This document shows positions 19,111-33,300 of a DNA stretch of 64,000 bases, piece after piece. The stretch is from Silurus meridionalis (taxonomy: Eukaryota > Chordata > Actinopteri > Siluriformes > Siluridae): contig NC_060904.1 of the NCBI RefSeq assembly GCF_014805685.1, positions 14,426,811 to 14,490,810 of the forward strand. The letters run 5' to 3'. A model generated the notes under the pieces. It was not told where the DNA came from and did not search any database. It worked only from the letters and a program-made list of their open reading frames with translations. The position numbers and the translations under genes were made by a program. The number at the start of each line of letters is the position of its first letter. The stretch's first letter is position 1.

Positions 19111-22100
19111 CACTATAAATTAACTTTCTATCAATCAATACCAAAGAAGATAAATCTTTTTAATTCAAGATAATCTTAATGTAAAAACATTAACACAGCA
19201 ATCCCTGGTGTTAATGACACTGGGCACTAGGTGTCATGTTCCACCAAGATCTTTTCACATTGCTTCTTGTAAGAATATATTTAATCAAAATCAAAGAAAT
19301 GTAAAAATGTTTTATTATTATTAAAAATCAATTGACCTTTTATTTTCCTGTGAAAATCAACTATTTATATTGCAAGCCCAGTTTATGCTTTAATCATTTA
19401 CTTACACTGGCTTAAGTCAAGCTGTAGCTAACCATTGTAAATATTATACACCTAAAATAAAGAAAAAACACGACGGATGCTTATATTGCAGCAATATAGA
19501 AGAATAAGAATAAGATGACAAAGAAGAAGAAAGAGAACATGGCAGTGATTAAAGTCTATTGTTAATTAAAGATTGACACGTTATACTTTTGGTCCATTAC
19601 GAGTTTCATGTAATGTAGTGAAAGACAAAGAATCAACTTCTGACTGTTACAAAAAGCAAACATGGAAGTCTCCTTGCATCAGTGTTGAATAACCAGCTCC
19701 TTATAGAAGAAGAAAAAAAAACAAAAAACTGATCAGCATATCAGTAAAGATGGTCCATGAGTTAGGATGGTTCGAAGTTTTGCATGGTAGGTACGTCCAC
19801 GTGTTCACGTGCATACACCGCTGCCACATAAATATATACTGAATAGTTTATACAGTACAATACTATTTATCGCTTTATTTTGCTAAATGATGTACTGTAT
19901 TTTGTTAATTTATTAACAAATTACAGTATACTACCCTATACTGGTCATCAATCTTTAAGACCATGTCTCAAGTTATGAGTAATTTACCAAGTAACACCAC
20001 TATGTGTGTAATTGTGAAATTTATAAAAATAAAAATAAATAAAGAGATATAAACAGGAGACAGAAATCTGATCAAGCCGGTTTAGGTTTGGTTGAAACCA
20101 CTAGTGAAAAATCTAATACATCTAAAAAACTAATTTATTAAAAATGTTCACTTTCGATAAGAAGTTTCTTGCCCATTTGTTTGAATAACCCTACATTCTC
20201 TGATAAAGAATTGATTAGAGGTAAAATAGGTAAAATTTTTTTACAATAGTCACAAGGGAATTAGAGGTCCAAGTTGGCAGAGGGCAACCAGAACGGGTTG
20301 TCAACTCATCGTGGGGCACAATCACACAAACACACAATTTGGAAATGGCATTTAGCCTACATACCGTCTTTTGAAAGAAAGAGAAAACCAGAGTACCTGG
20401 CAAAAAAAAAACCCTGAAGCACAAGGAGAACAATGCAAATTAATACACAGGACAGATTCAAAACTAGAGCCCCAAGCCCAAGCTGCTTTACAGAGGTGCT
20501 TTAGGGCTATGGTGCTCATCATGTTCCACAATGCATTCTGGTAGACTATAGACATTTTCAACATTGATGACCCTGATTAACTGCTGTCCTGCACTAATTT
20601 GTTTGGCTCACAAATAAGAAAAGAAGTGACCTTTGAGTCAAAAATGATTTTCAAGAAGTAAAACATTGAGTATGAGTATACAATATTATTAATGAGTATA
20701 ATATCTACATATACATAATGTATAGTAAGTAGAGCATAGTAAAAATTCACTACAATTATGAACAGTCAGTTTAATAGGGTAGAAAGAGTTGCAGGTATAC
20801 ACTGGAGGGCAGAGAGGTTTAGTGATGCAGCATTTTCCCCCTGTTTTCCACCACAGCCGGCGTTTCTATTGATTGCTATTTGACCTGCACCGACTCAGCA
20901 ACCTCTCAACACGCACCCACCCACACACACATCCACTCACAATGACACTGCAATACACTAAAAGAACAATATTGCTGACGGAAATAGAAAAAATTATTAA
21001 AGAAGGACCGTATAGATCAAATATCTTTTATAACCATTTGAACATGAACTAATCATGGCCAGTCTGCTGTGTTCAACCCGCTCTTAGTCTGTATTTAAAA
21101 GCCATCTTCGCACACTCGCACAATGAGGTCACATCTTCCTGGACATTCAAAACAGTACTTAATGACTTGTTAGCTGTTACACAACGAATGCAGTGTGGGG
21201 CTTTTAATGAGCTAGAATTTTCCATTACATGCCTTTATGTTCTTGTAAAGATATCTCAATTATGAGGAAAGTATTTTTAGAGATTTGATTGCACCTGGGA
21301 TTTGCTTAACAAACGTGAACAGGGAACTCCAACAAAACATTTATAATAATGATATTATATAAGATTATAGAATGCAAGGCATTTGAAAAGAGTTCACAAG
21401 TACTCATTATTGCCAACAATGCATGTGTTGTGTATGTGGAGGATCAAGACTAATCATCTGCATACTTACACTATATTATCATACAGCTGCACATATCCTA
21501 ATTGCCATAAAATAATAAGTAGATGTGTTTTCCATCATAGCTGAAATTAGCCCCGCCCCAATACCAAATAAAGCTGCTCTTTACTTTAAACGTTGACTCA
21601 AGGTATAATACATGAACAAATGTTTGTGGATACCTGACCATAAGATTCAAACAGTTTCTGAACATCCTATTCCAAACATAGTCTTTGTTTGCTGTTTTAA
21701 TAACCTCCACTTCTTTGGCAAGATGCCACTAGATTGTGGAGTGTTCTTGTGGAAATTTCTGCACCATTCCACCACAAGGGGTTTAATAAAGTCAGGTACT
21801 GATATTGGGTGAGGATCTTCAACTCCAACCCATGTAAAATATGTCTTCATGGCTTTGTGCACAGAAGGCATTGTCATGCTGGAACAGGTTTGGGTCTCCT
21901 AGTTCAAGTGAAGTGAAAATTATGTTACATCATCCAAAGACATCCTATACAAATGTGTTTATTTGATCTAAGAAAGAACCACATATGCTGGGGAAAAGTC
22001 GGGTTTCCTAATACTTTTGTCCATTTAGTATATGTGTGATCACAACAGAAAGCCTCATATCAGTTTGAGAAAGAGAAAATAAATGTGTTTTTAAGTGCTG

Positions 22101-24563
22101 CTAAAGTGCATCCTAAATTCTGAGGTAAGAAATATGAACAAAACACATCCAAGCTGCAATCAAATAATCGTTTAGCTACACGCAGGGGCCTGTATAAAAA
22201 CACATTTAACCCCGTGTAAAAAGTTGAATGTGCTTCAAGATTCATCGTGAATAAGACCACAAAGCAACGCCCTGCTGGACAAAAGACCCGGTGTCACGCA
22301 AACCGACGCATTAATCACATGCAATTGTGTTACATTCATGTACTCCGACACTGAGCTTTACCCATGTTTGCCGACATCATCAACACGTCAGCGTCTGGAT
22401 CTAAAGGCTGTAATCAGATACTCATGGCATTTCTTTCCTGTGAAAATGCCTGGGCAAGGGCCTAAAGCTGAAACACTGACTAAGATAGCTGTAAGCAAGT
22501 TACTCTACCCCCTGACGCTCCCTCTGTTTAGTCCTGGCTGCTAAGAGACAGTCTAACAAATGACCCACATTACAGAAGACCCCGTTGTCCACTCGGTCTG
22601 TCCACATGTATCCCGCCCCCTTTCAAACCTCTAAGTCTTCCCCATAACAAATGCAACTCTATCCCCATTTTAAATTAGAAAAACTTTTACTATGCAGGAG
22701 GTAGATGGGTGTGTCCTATCGTCTATAGTGACACATTGTACAATACTGTAGTATACATGAGATTAAATTTTACTGACATACTGTATACTTTGAGAAGGTG
22801 CAGCAGTGTTTCAGTTTATAATGCCTGGCAATAATAATGCCTGTTTTTAATGCCAGTTGAAACATGCTTTAATCAGTAAACAATCCTGGCTTCAGGGTCC
22901 ATTAATACGAGTTTAAACAAACCTGATTTCTATGTCAACTGTTTTTAATGGGATGGAAAAAGAAAACCGTTCCTAATCAACATGTATGAAGATTGTAAGA
23001 TCTGCATATATTATACTAACAATGTATTCTTGATCCAGACGTAGCATTAACACAGACACAGTTAAACCTCATACAGGCCTTACTGTTGAATCAAGTGAGA
23101 TGAGAAAAGTCAACAAGAATTGTCAAAATGCTACATAGATCTACTTACAAACATCATAACACATTGAAGAGGGCACACTTTTTGTCCTTCATTCATTTGA
23201 CTATGCAAAATCATTCTAATTTGAACGGCACGTTTTAACGTCCATTTTGAATTTTCGTTACAATCGCACGTAGCCTAAATTATAAAAGCTGCGTTTGATC
23301 TGAAACCAGACACAATCCAAATATGAGCATCATTTACATACAAGCTTAGTAAACGGCACTTGAGACATTATTGACTGTGAAAGAGTATGCCCCCAAATCA
23401 GGTGAATTTTCTATATGTCTTAGTACTTGTGTTATTCTTTACTCTAATTTCATAGACTAATCATATATAAAAAATTACACCTGCTATATTGTATTCTTTT
23501 AACAAAGTTTTTTTTGGATTGATGTCAAACACCTGTTTCGCTGATTTACTTTTTCCACCAAGTTTCACGTCTAGTATATGTAAACACTGTTTAACTTTTT
23601 TTATCTATGCATGAGAATGAAGATAACACTTCAATTTATTTTTCTTTCAGAGCATGACATAACCAAACAAAGATAATGATCAGAAACTCTGCTTCTAAAT
23701 GATTCCTTGTCTAATAATCTGGTCAGTGAGCTACAATTTCCCCTAAAGAGAGAACACTTCCTCAACGGATACTGTAAGCATCAGGCCTCTTAGATGAAGT
23801 AGGTGACTAAATAAAGAAAAGACCACCGTTATCAATCCAACATATGCCCATTGTATTCTCAGATTAATGTTCTTGGGTGACAAAAATTTAACCCAAAGTG
23901 TTTAACTGCTGTTGTAATTCATTTACCACACTGGAGATTTAACATACTGCGAGTGCTTATTTTAGTTCCTATATCCTCCCTTGCAACTCTTGTCTGAACT
24001 CATTAACAAAGTGTTTCCCTCTCAGAACCGACACTCACCAAATGCTTTATTGTTTTTCATACCATTCTGTGTATAAACACTGTTAGACTGCTATGTGTGA
24101 AAGTCTCAGTAGAGCAGCATTTCTGAAATACACAAACCAACGAGATCACATACAAAATTTAACAAAAGCTCTTGACCTCTATATGCACAATTCAGTCTGA
24201 CTGCATTGCTGCATGAATGCTCAGGTCTTTAGGTGTATTCGAAATTAGAAACAACAACCAGTTTTTGCACCATGTCACGTCAATCAGATTTGACCTGTTT
24301 TACACTGGATTAAAAATGAATAAACCTTGTGATTCCGATACAATTAGGTCCAGTGTTCTTTTGTACCATTTGACTGGTGTTATTCATGTATTAACACTTT
24401 TTTTTCCTTTTTACCAAGGTGCCTAATTCAGCCTCACTACAATAAAGGAAACAAATATATAATTATAACAAGTGCAAGAAAATAAATGTATTACTATTTT
24501 AACTGTTTATACTATAAGGTTCTATAGTTTATAAAGATTCCACATTAAGATTCTGAGTGTTTG

Positions 24564-24605
<42 letters not shown>

Positions 24606-24922
24606 TGTGTGTGAGTGTGTGACTAAGTGTATAAAAGGAAGAGTTGTACAAGTTCCAAAGCTCAGTGGTGTTTACAACACTTCGTAGTGACCTGGCTGAC
24701 CTTCTTGTTCCACAGAACATCACAACCACCTTTCGATCGACATTTTTTAAAACATTCATTTCCTGATCCTAACCCTAAAACCTTTTACACGACTTATCTG
24801 GCAGATGAAGGGAACAGGAAATCTGGTGATGCTCAAGTGCTCCATCTTTCCTCTATTCCCATACACACCAATACAAACAAAGCATGGGTACCTGATAGCT
24901 CACAATAATGTTTTGTAGAGCC

Positions 24923-24956
<34 letters not shown>

Positions 24957-27900
24957 TGTGTGAGTGAGTGAAACTCACCGAGTTTGGGATCGAACCTCCA
25001 GGCAGGAATGTGGTCATTCTCCTTCAAGCCACTATTAGCAGGGAGGGGAACGCTCACACTGATTGGTTCACTGACATGAAGCTCTGCCCCATCGCTGCCC
25101 AAAAGATGAACGCTTATAGCAGCCACAGGGGTCAGCTCAAATCTGCGGTCGCTGCCTACCAATTAGAGTAAGATAGGGAGAGGGGTGCATTAAAGAGGTA
25201 AGAAAGAGGGTGAGTGTTTGTGGGGCCTTTAATGTTTTTACATTCAGATAATGGTACATCCTCAAATGATAAATTGAAATGGTAAATAAATTCCCTGAAG
25301 ACCATCAGAGAGGAACAAATGGAATGGTGAAGCTTGATATGATAGCATTTAAAAATGCATGACTTACGGTTACCCATTATGGGTCATAAATCTACATCAG
25401 ACAACAAAGAGCCTTTTATTATTGTTACTATCTTTATATTTCACCAGAATGTAATTTTCAGCACAGACAATTTTAGATATGTGGCTTTAAAAAAATAAAT
25501 ACAAATAAACAGCAAATCTGCAATCAATATCATTCCAAGCCATCAGGATTTTCTCTGGATTGACTCTAGAGCAGAAGCGTACCAAGCAATGGCTACTACA
25601 GACTTTTATTATCCTATTAGATATGTGTCAAACTCGATGTACAATTATATCCCGCCTGCAAGATCATTTTATATAGATCTATGATTATTGTTATTAATGT
25701 ACCGGCGATATGAAGCGCTTATAACACAAACTACATATCCCATAATGCAGCGCTTCAGCTGCCTTACCAAAAACTAGGCTACCTGGGAACATTCCAGCGT
25801 CAATCAAGTCGAGCGTCTGTTGATGTATTTAACCCTATTGTAAAGTTATTGTGAAGCCCCTCACAATGGCGAAGAGAAAAGTTGATTCTGAAAACAGAGC
25901 CTTTCAAAACTGATAGGAGGCTGAGTAGATGTTTACTGACACTGCTGGTAAACCCGTGTGTTTTATTTGTGGAGCGAATGTGGCTGTAATTAAGGAATTT
26001 AATCTAAGACTGCACTATGAGACAAAACATCAGGAGAAGCTGAAAAACCTGAATGCAGATAAGAAGATACAGAAAATAAAAGAGTTAAAGAAGAATCTGA
26101 CATTTCAGCAGACGTTTCTCCACCAGAGCAAAGTCACAAAGTGAAGCTGCTGTGAAAGCAAGTTTTTTTGTGGCAGAGGAGAAATCAGAGCCAATTCAGC
26201 TCGGCCATTTACCGAGGGAAAGTTTCTGAAGAGCTGCATGGTGAAGGTGTGCGACGTCTTGTGTTTGACAGGAGATATTTTTATGGAGAGCAAAATATTA
26301 TAAGTTATTTAATGTTTAAGTTTATTTTTTTTCAATGGCTTAAGAGCAAAGAAATCTGTTTTGATTTGTTGTTATTTTAACGTTTACTTAAAAGCACAAT
26401 TTTCATTTATTTTTCAGGGATTTTTCGCAGCAGGTTCATATTTCTAACTTTTGACAGGATATATGTTTATAGAGAGCAAAATATTTTAAGTTATTTAAAG
26501 TTAAAGTTGATTTATTCTGGAATAATATTCCTGTCTTTTGATTCATATTTATGTTTTAAAAAAACATTTAGTTTTAGTGTGTTCAATAAATGTTTTTCCT
26601 GTTCGGCCCGAGATCTAAAGTGTGCTTTGAGTTTTGGCCCCCTGTGCAATTGAATTTGACACCCCTGTCCTATTAGATCCTTTTCAGCAACCTAAATGCA
26701 TGCCGGCTGTTCACCAAAGCAAGGTTAGTCTTAAATACCTGTTTTACAGCAGACAATTTAAGCTTAATCGTTAATAAATAAACAAGAACGACATGAATGG
26801 ACTTTGGCAAAATAAACATTCATATCCTAATAAAAAGACGCCAGTTCTAGTATGAATAGACTGCAAACAGGTGATCTACAGTATGTTGCATGTGTATCTG
26901 CTGATCTACTTTTTGTTAGCTATTTTTGTTTTGTTGGCCTGATTCGATGCACAAGACATGGAAAAAGGGCACTGTAGCGGTTCTCACGAGGCCACACCTC
27001 GGCATAATGTCACCATGGTAACCTAGAGATGATAAGAGGTCCTATTCTTCCACTTACTCCTTCCCCAGTGGGATCTCGTGTGTGTAAACACTGCGTACTT
27101 AAGCAGATGCCTTATAAATATAGGGGAATTAATGGGGATTTAAGATATTGTTAATAAAATGAGCAGTGGGTTGAGATGTATGTGTGTGTGTTTGTGTGTG
27201 TATACGCGTTACCTGAGCTGTTTGAGCCGAGGCCCTGAAGGTATGGGAATTGCTGTGTTGCCTGGCCTGAGTGTGTCACAGTGAGGAAGGCAGTCAGGTT
27301 GGTGTAGGTGACATTAGGTGGAAGTCTCAGAGCTCGTCTCTGGAACTGAACCAATGGCTGAAGCCTCGATCCTGCAAACAAAATACATGCAATACAATTC
27401 TAGATGTGTCTATATTTTTCCTTCAGAAGTCCTAGGAGACCATGCATCATAACTTTTTTTTAATTTCTTCTTTAATCTTTACATAAACATTGTTTCCTCG
27501 TGATACAGTACTTATTTTTTCTGTGCATTCACATTTACTTTGCTCAGGGACTCACCTAAACTGAAATAGTTCTGTGTCTGTCTTTGGATGGAGGCCGTCA
27601 TAAAAATAGAAAATATAGCAACCCTGAATGTGTAGTTAATTTCTCATAAAGTCAAGATCACAACAAAAAGTCGTGATAACAAGAAAATGAGAAAATGAGA
27701 AAATTAGTTCATGATCACGAGATAAAGAAAAAAAATTCATGGCCTCCTATGACTTCTTTACTTTTCTTATGGAGAGGCTTATTTTAGAGACATGAAACAA
27801 GATAAGAATTAGTAAATAGTTTTGCATTAATAAAAAAAATATTTTCCAGTTAGGTTTCTCAAACAGTTTCCACAAAGTTAGAGGCAAACAATTGTATAAG

Positions 27901-28966
27901 ATGCCTGTAGCAATAAAGACAGCAAAAATTCCATTCACTTGAACTAGCACAGACCCAAACCTGTCCCAGCCCAACAATGCCAGCTCCCTGAAGATATTCT
28001 TTACATAGGTTGGAATGAAAGATATTGATTGGTCTGAAATAGAACTTTCACTGCAACCCTAGTGAATACCTTTGGGATGAATTGGAACAGCACTCCAGGC
28101 CTCCTCACTTCACCTACATCAGGACCTGACTTCACTAAAACCCTTGTTGCAAAATTAGCACAAATCTCCACAAGCACATTCCAAATCTAGTGGAACATCT
28201 TCATAGAAGAGTGGAGGTTATTATTACACGAAATTTGGAATAAATGTGGAATAGGACGTTAAAAAAAAAGAACAGATTAATCTTCTGGTCAGATGTCTAC
28301 AAACTTTTGTTTACATAGTGTATTCAATGCCAGGAATCAGTAGCCAATCATTTATGACTGTAAGACCAGACCATGTATGTGGAAGAAGGCAAATGTCTGA
28401 CAAAGCACATGCTACTTTTCATCCTCCTTAGTAGCTGTTTGGTGGGTGGAAACTGGTATATGACCAAACTGGAAGCAAAAAAAATGAATGAATTAATTAA
28501 AAAAGGAATGGAGAGAGGGCGTTGGCGTTAATTTTCCTAAATATAAAACAAAAAGTCAAGTTCGGCATGCTACTTTTTAAACAAATATAAGAACTCTCTC
28601 TCTCTCTCTCTCTCTCTCAATGTCTTTATCTCTATTTTTTTAAACTACTAGGTCAGTAAATCATAAAGCCGTGGCCCTCCCGTACAACTCTGGAGAGTGC
28701 GATGATGTCATTGAGTTTCCATTGCAGGGAGTCTGCATTCCACAGACATGACAGCGAGTCGTAGCCACCCCACATATAAACATCACACTTCACACAACAC
28801 GACCAGGTGCTCTTACACACTCACACTCTGTTTATCTCTTTCACAGGCTTTAGGAGACAATCCAAACTGCTCTGATGAACGATTCAGAGACTTTAAGAAC
28901 CAGTGGAGTATTGACACAACATACGCTCATGCTAACACACTCACACACAGTGAGAGAGAGAGAGAG

Positions 28967-29001
<35 letters not shown>

Positions 29002-29922
29002 ATTAGTTGTGCCATATTCAGCTCTCCATCTAACTGTCTGTCAAAGAGATCCCCAAGGAGCTCCTCTCTCATTTCCCCACCCTATTTCAGTGTTTATACC
29101 CCCTCCTCCTTTCTTTTCCCTTTCTTCAGTATTTCCCTGGGATGAGCTCAGGGTCACACACGCACGTTCACACACGCACATATATATATATTTATACAAC
29201 AGCTTTGTCAGCAGTGTAACAAGATTCTCTATTGGAGAAATATATGCTAGCAAGCAGGTGTGCGAATCCAAGAAAGAGTGTGTGTGTGTGTGTGTGTGTG
29301 TAACGAGGGGAGGTGCTTCTTACTGTGCCAGAATGCTGGGGTCAAGCATCTCATAGTTGTGTGTGTGTTTGTACGATTATTGTTCCCTTATGTAAGGATA
29401 AAACTATGAAATGCAGTTCCACCCTGTGAAGTAAGCGCGTGTGTGTGTGTGTGTCAGTGTGTGTATATATACACACTTTAAGAAATAGGATTCAGGTGAA
29501 GCGGAGTAAATGAAAACAGAACCCCAAGATTTCCTAAGACACATCAAACTCATCTTATACACACACACCCACAAGCCTCCAATTAGAATAAAAGCCACAC
29601 GTTTTACAGCGGACAGATGGCCACACCCCCGTCTCTTCCCCACCAGTGTCAGCTTCATTAAGACGTTCCTGCTCCCTTGAGAAACATTTGTTTGTGTGTG
29701 TGTATTTGTGTGTGTGTGTCCATGCTCACTGTAGCCACAGATTCCTGTTATGTTGTTGGAGCCCACTGGCATGCTGCATAGTCTGAGATCTTTTTCTGCT
29801 CACCACGGTTGTAAAGAGTGGTGAGAGCGATTTCTGATGATAAATAAAATTAAGTCATGTTCGATACTGCGTAATGAGGTCTGACGTTTGAAATGAAAAG
29901 ATGGAGCATTGATTAGGAAGTG

Positions 29923-29972
<50 letters not shown>

Positions 29973-30091
29973 CAACACACTCACACATTTTTTTTACCTT
30001 GGTATCCAGAGATGATTTGAACCTCGTCCTCATATACCATTAAAGTTGCAGCTCTCTCAGGAAGCAGATTCAGGCTCAGTGATGAGAAGAC

Positions 30092-30131
<40 letters not shown>

Positions 30132-30270
30132 CATGTTAGTCATTACTTGATCAGGATTCATCCCTCCCCCATGCACAGTGACACATTATCCCATTTGTTC
30201 ATGTTCACCCCCACCAATAATCAAAATGAAAGTCTGAATGAAACTACAATGAGGTTTGCTGTAACAGAAC

Positions 30271-30354
<84 letters not shown>

Positions 30355-33300
30355 TTTCAGGGTGTTATCAGGAACCCTGCTCTGTATCCAGGGCGATCAC
30401 TACATCGCTGATTAGTTTCTGAGTGTTTTATTCCTTTTATACCACATTGATTTCCAAACACTGACAATTCACTTACTAACCAACATTTAGTGGTAGACAG
30501 TAACAAGTAAATGTAATTCGTTAATGTACTTAAGTAGTTTTTTCGCATATCTGTACTAGGAAGTATTTCCATTTGGGGAGACTTTTACTTAAACTTTACT
30601 ACATTTCATATCAAATATTTACTCAAGTACATTTTGTAAAATCAGTCGTTCCTTTTTATTATTTTTATTATCATTATTATGAGTGAATACAAACTTAACT
30701 AGTCAACCAAGCAGCAAGCCACCAATCAGGGTAGAGCTCTGTTTTGTACTTGTTTTAAGTAAATGTTTAAAGGGAGCACATTAACTTTTACTGGAGTCAT
30801 ATTTTACTTAGTGTATCTCTACTCTTACCCAAGTACACAGTTTGTGTACTTAATCCACCACTGCAATGTCATACTTTATTTATCCATTTCTAGCTACATT
30901 TAACAAATTTAAACTGTACCCCACCATATCCTACCTCCCTTTATTACCCTTGTAAGCCAGGTGGTCCAAAGCCTTAACGTTTATCACTGCAAAACCTCTA
31001 AACAGCTTAATCTCATTAATAGGATCTGAGCGAAAGAAGGAACAAGAACATCCAATCTAAGCAAATTAAATCATACCGGGAAGCCTGGATGGTCTCCAAG
31101 GGGCGGAGTTAGGGACATAGCCTCGCTTGGTAGCTGTGATGACTAGCAGCTCACCCAGGCGATACGGAAACCTGATGAAAATGTTGCCGTCACTGCCGGA
31201 AGTCTCCCGAGCAACGGTGGTGTGATTAGCAAAGACCTCCACATTTGCATCCGAGAGCGGCTGGTGAGTGCTGGCGTCACTCAGGTGGACCTTCAAAGCC
31301 ACTTCTGCACAAAAACACAAAAATGTCGGTACTATCCAGCTTGAACCATCGCATGAGGTCATGTGACATGATACAGAAACATCATAATTCTGTTCAGAAT
31401 TTCTGGATAAATTTCAAAATAAATCTTCCTCTGCCAATATTTTTATACATTAAAAACTTGAAAAAATATTAACTACATAGAATGCGCTCCTCTCTTCAAA
31501 CTGCTTTGAAATAAACAACACAATCCACCGACGTTTTCTTCATTTCTCGAGAGGCCACAGAAGGAAAAGCACCAATGGTCATAGAGATAGCCCCATCCAT
31601 TTCCTGTTTATTAGCCAATAGCAACATGCAGTGAGAACAATGGGCTGCTTTTCCTTCCTCTAGAAATTCCCAAGTTTATTTTTTATTTTTTGAACCAATG
31701 ATGAAAGCACACTTCCTGTAAAAGTCTAAACTTCTCACAAAATTGGACTGGTTCCTAAAAGCCTGGAAAACCATTTGATTGAGGTACAGATTTTTTTCCA
31801 CAAAAGCTGTTTAAATGGATAGTTTATTTACATAATCTGTAAGAGCCAGTGTGGATTTACTCCTGCTCTATCATGGATGATTATATTGTATTTCTCTGAT
31901 TTAGAGATATAGATATATATAATCTATATAGGCAGTGAAAAAACTATTGGTGACGTTCACGGTCAATGTGTGCTCTGAGGTTACTTTGCTGCTACAACAA
32001 ATAGCTCAAATCCCTAAACTACTCTTTCTTTAAAAAGTTTCTTCCATTGTCAGTATCCACCACACTATCATTTAAAGCTGAAAGTAAGGAAACTGCAGTG
32101 ACTGTGCAGCACTGCATACCCTAAAATAGACAGTTGTTTGGTTTAGTTGTGGTCACTGCTGCCACTTTATTCTGTGAGAACCATGTGAAAGCCATTGTGT
32201 GGGATATATTTAGAAACATGCCTGGAGTGGCAGCCATAGGGTTTTCAGAGCAGTCTGCCATATGGACAAAACGAAGTTGCTGTAGTATAATTTGGGTCAA
32301 ATACAGAGAAAGGGGATCTTGCAAATTTTGGAAATTCATCGCTGGACACAAAAGGAGGAAAAACCACTAGAGAAAGGATTTTGATTGAGTAAAAGAAATG
32401 AAAGGGAAGACACTGACGGTGCAATTGTCACTATCTAGCAGGAGACATGTTATTTTATTTTTCTCACACAGTTCAGCTGCAATTTACTTACCAAAAGCAC
32501 AGTTTGGGAAATTGTCGTTTACAACTTTTTTCCCCACCCCATATATATATATATATACACTTGAGCAGAATTTGAAAACCAAGGACCTGGCAACACATAG
32601 CACTAGAATACCACTAGTCAGATATCCCCAATTGCATGCTGCTGGAGCAATAAGAGTTAAAGTTTACCCAACACATGCACTTGTGTGTTGTTTATACTTA
32701 TGCTCTAGTTTTAATAAATCATGTAGTATATATATACAATCTAAAGGGACAACTCAATGATAAGAATTTGTGGTATGGTGGATGCTTTATATAATCTAAA
32801 CCTATTAATACATGTATTTGTGTTGTTATTTTAAAAATACATACATATAAAATTGTTCACATGGTGATGTATAGTGTAATGAGTCTCCAGTGGCAGCATT
32901 TTGTAATAGTCAGGAGGTTTCCACCATTGGAGAGTCTTCCAAAAAGATCACTTAGCACTTTCCAGTTTTTCTGTAACATGCCAAGCCGCCATTTTGTCCT
33001 ATTTTTATATTCTCTAATAAGAGATTATTGAGTAAATGACTGCTTATTTCTGCATTTGATGCAAGTAAGAACAGGAATCGTTTCTCCTCACACATTGAGT
33101 AAGAGAAATAGAACACCATGAAATCTTTTATTCCAAAAGGAATGAATGGATTTTGGTTGATGTCCGCCTCTAACGTCTTCACCTTGAATATGTGCACCAC
33201 TGTAAGAGTAGAACATGACGGGACAAATACACTGAAAACAAGCCTCGAACACAATACTGGGACATTTGTTTATATATAAACTGATATCACTTTACTACTG

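Noticed and set aside
25929..26144. ORF with a zinc-finger-like segment as a host gene
   Set aside because: It lies inside a hAT element with end repeats and an 8-bp duplication, has an upstream stop and lacks the catalytic part.
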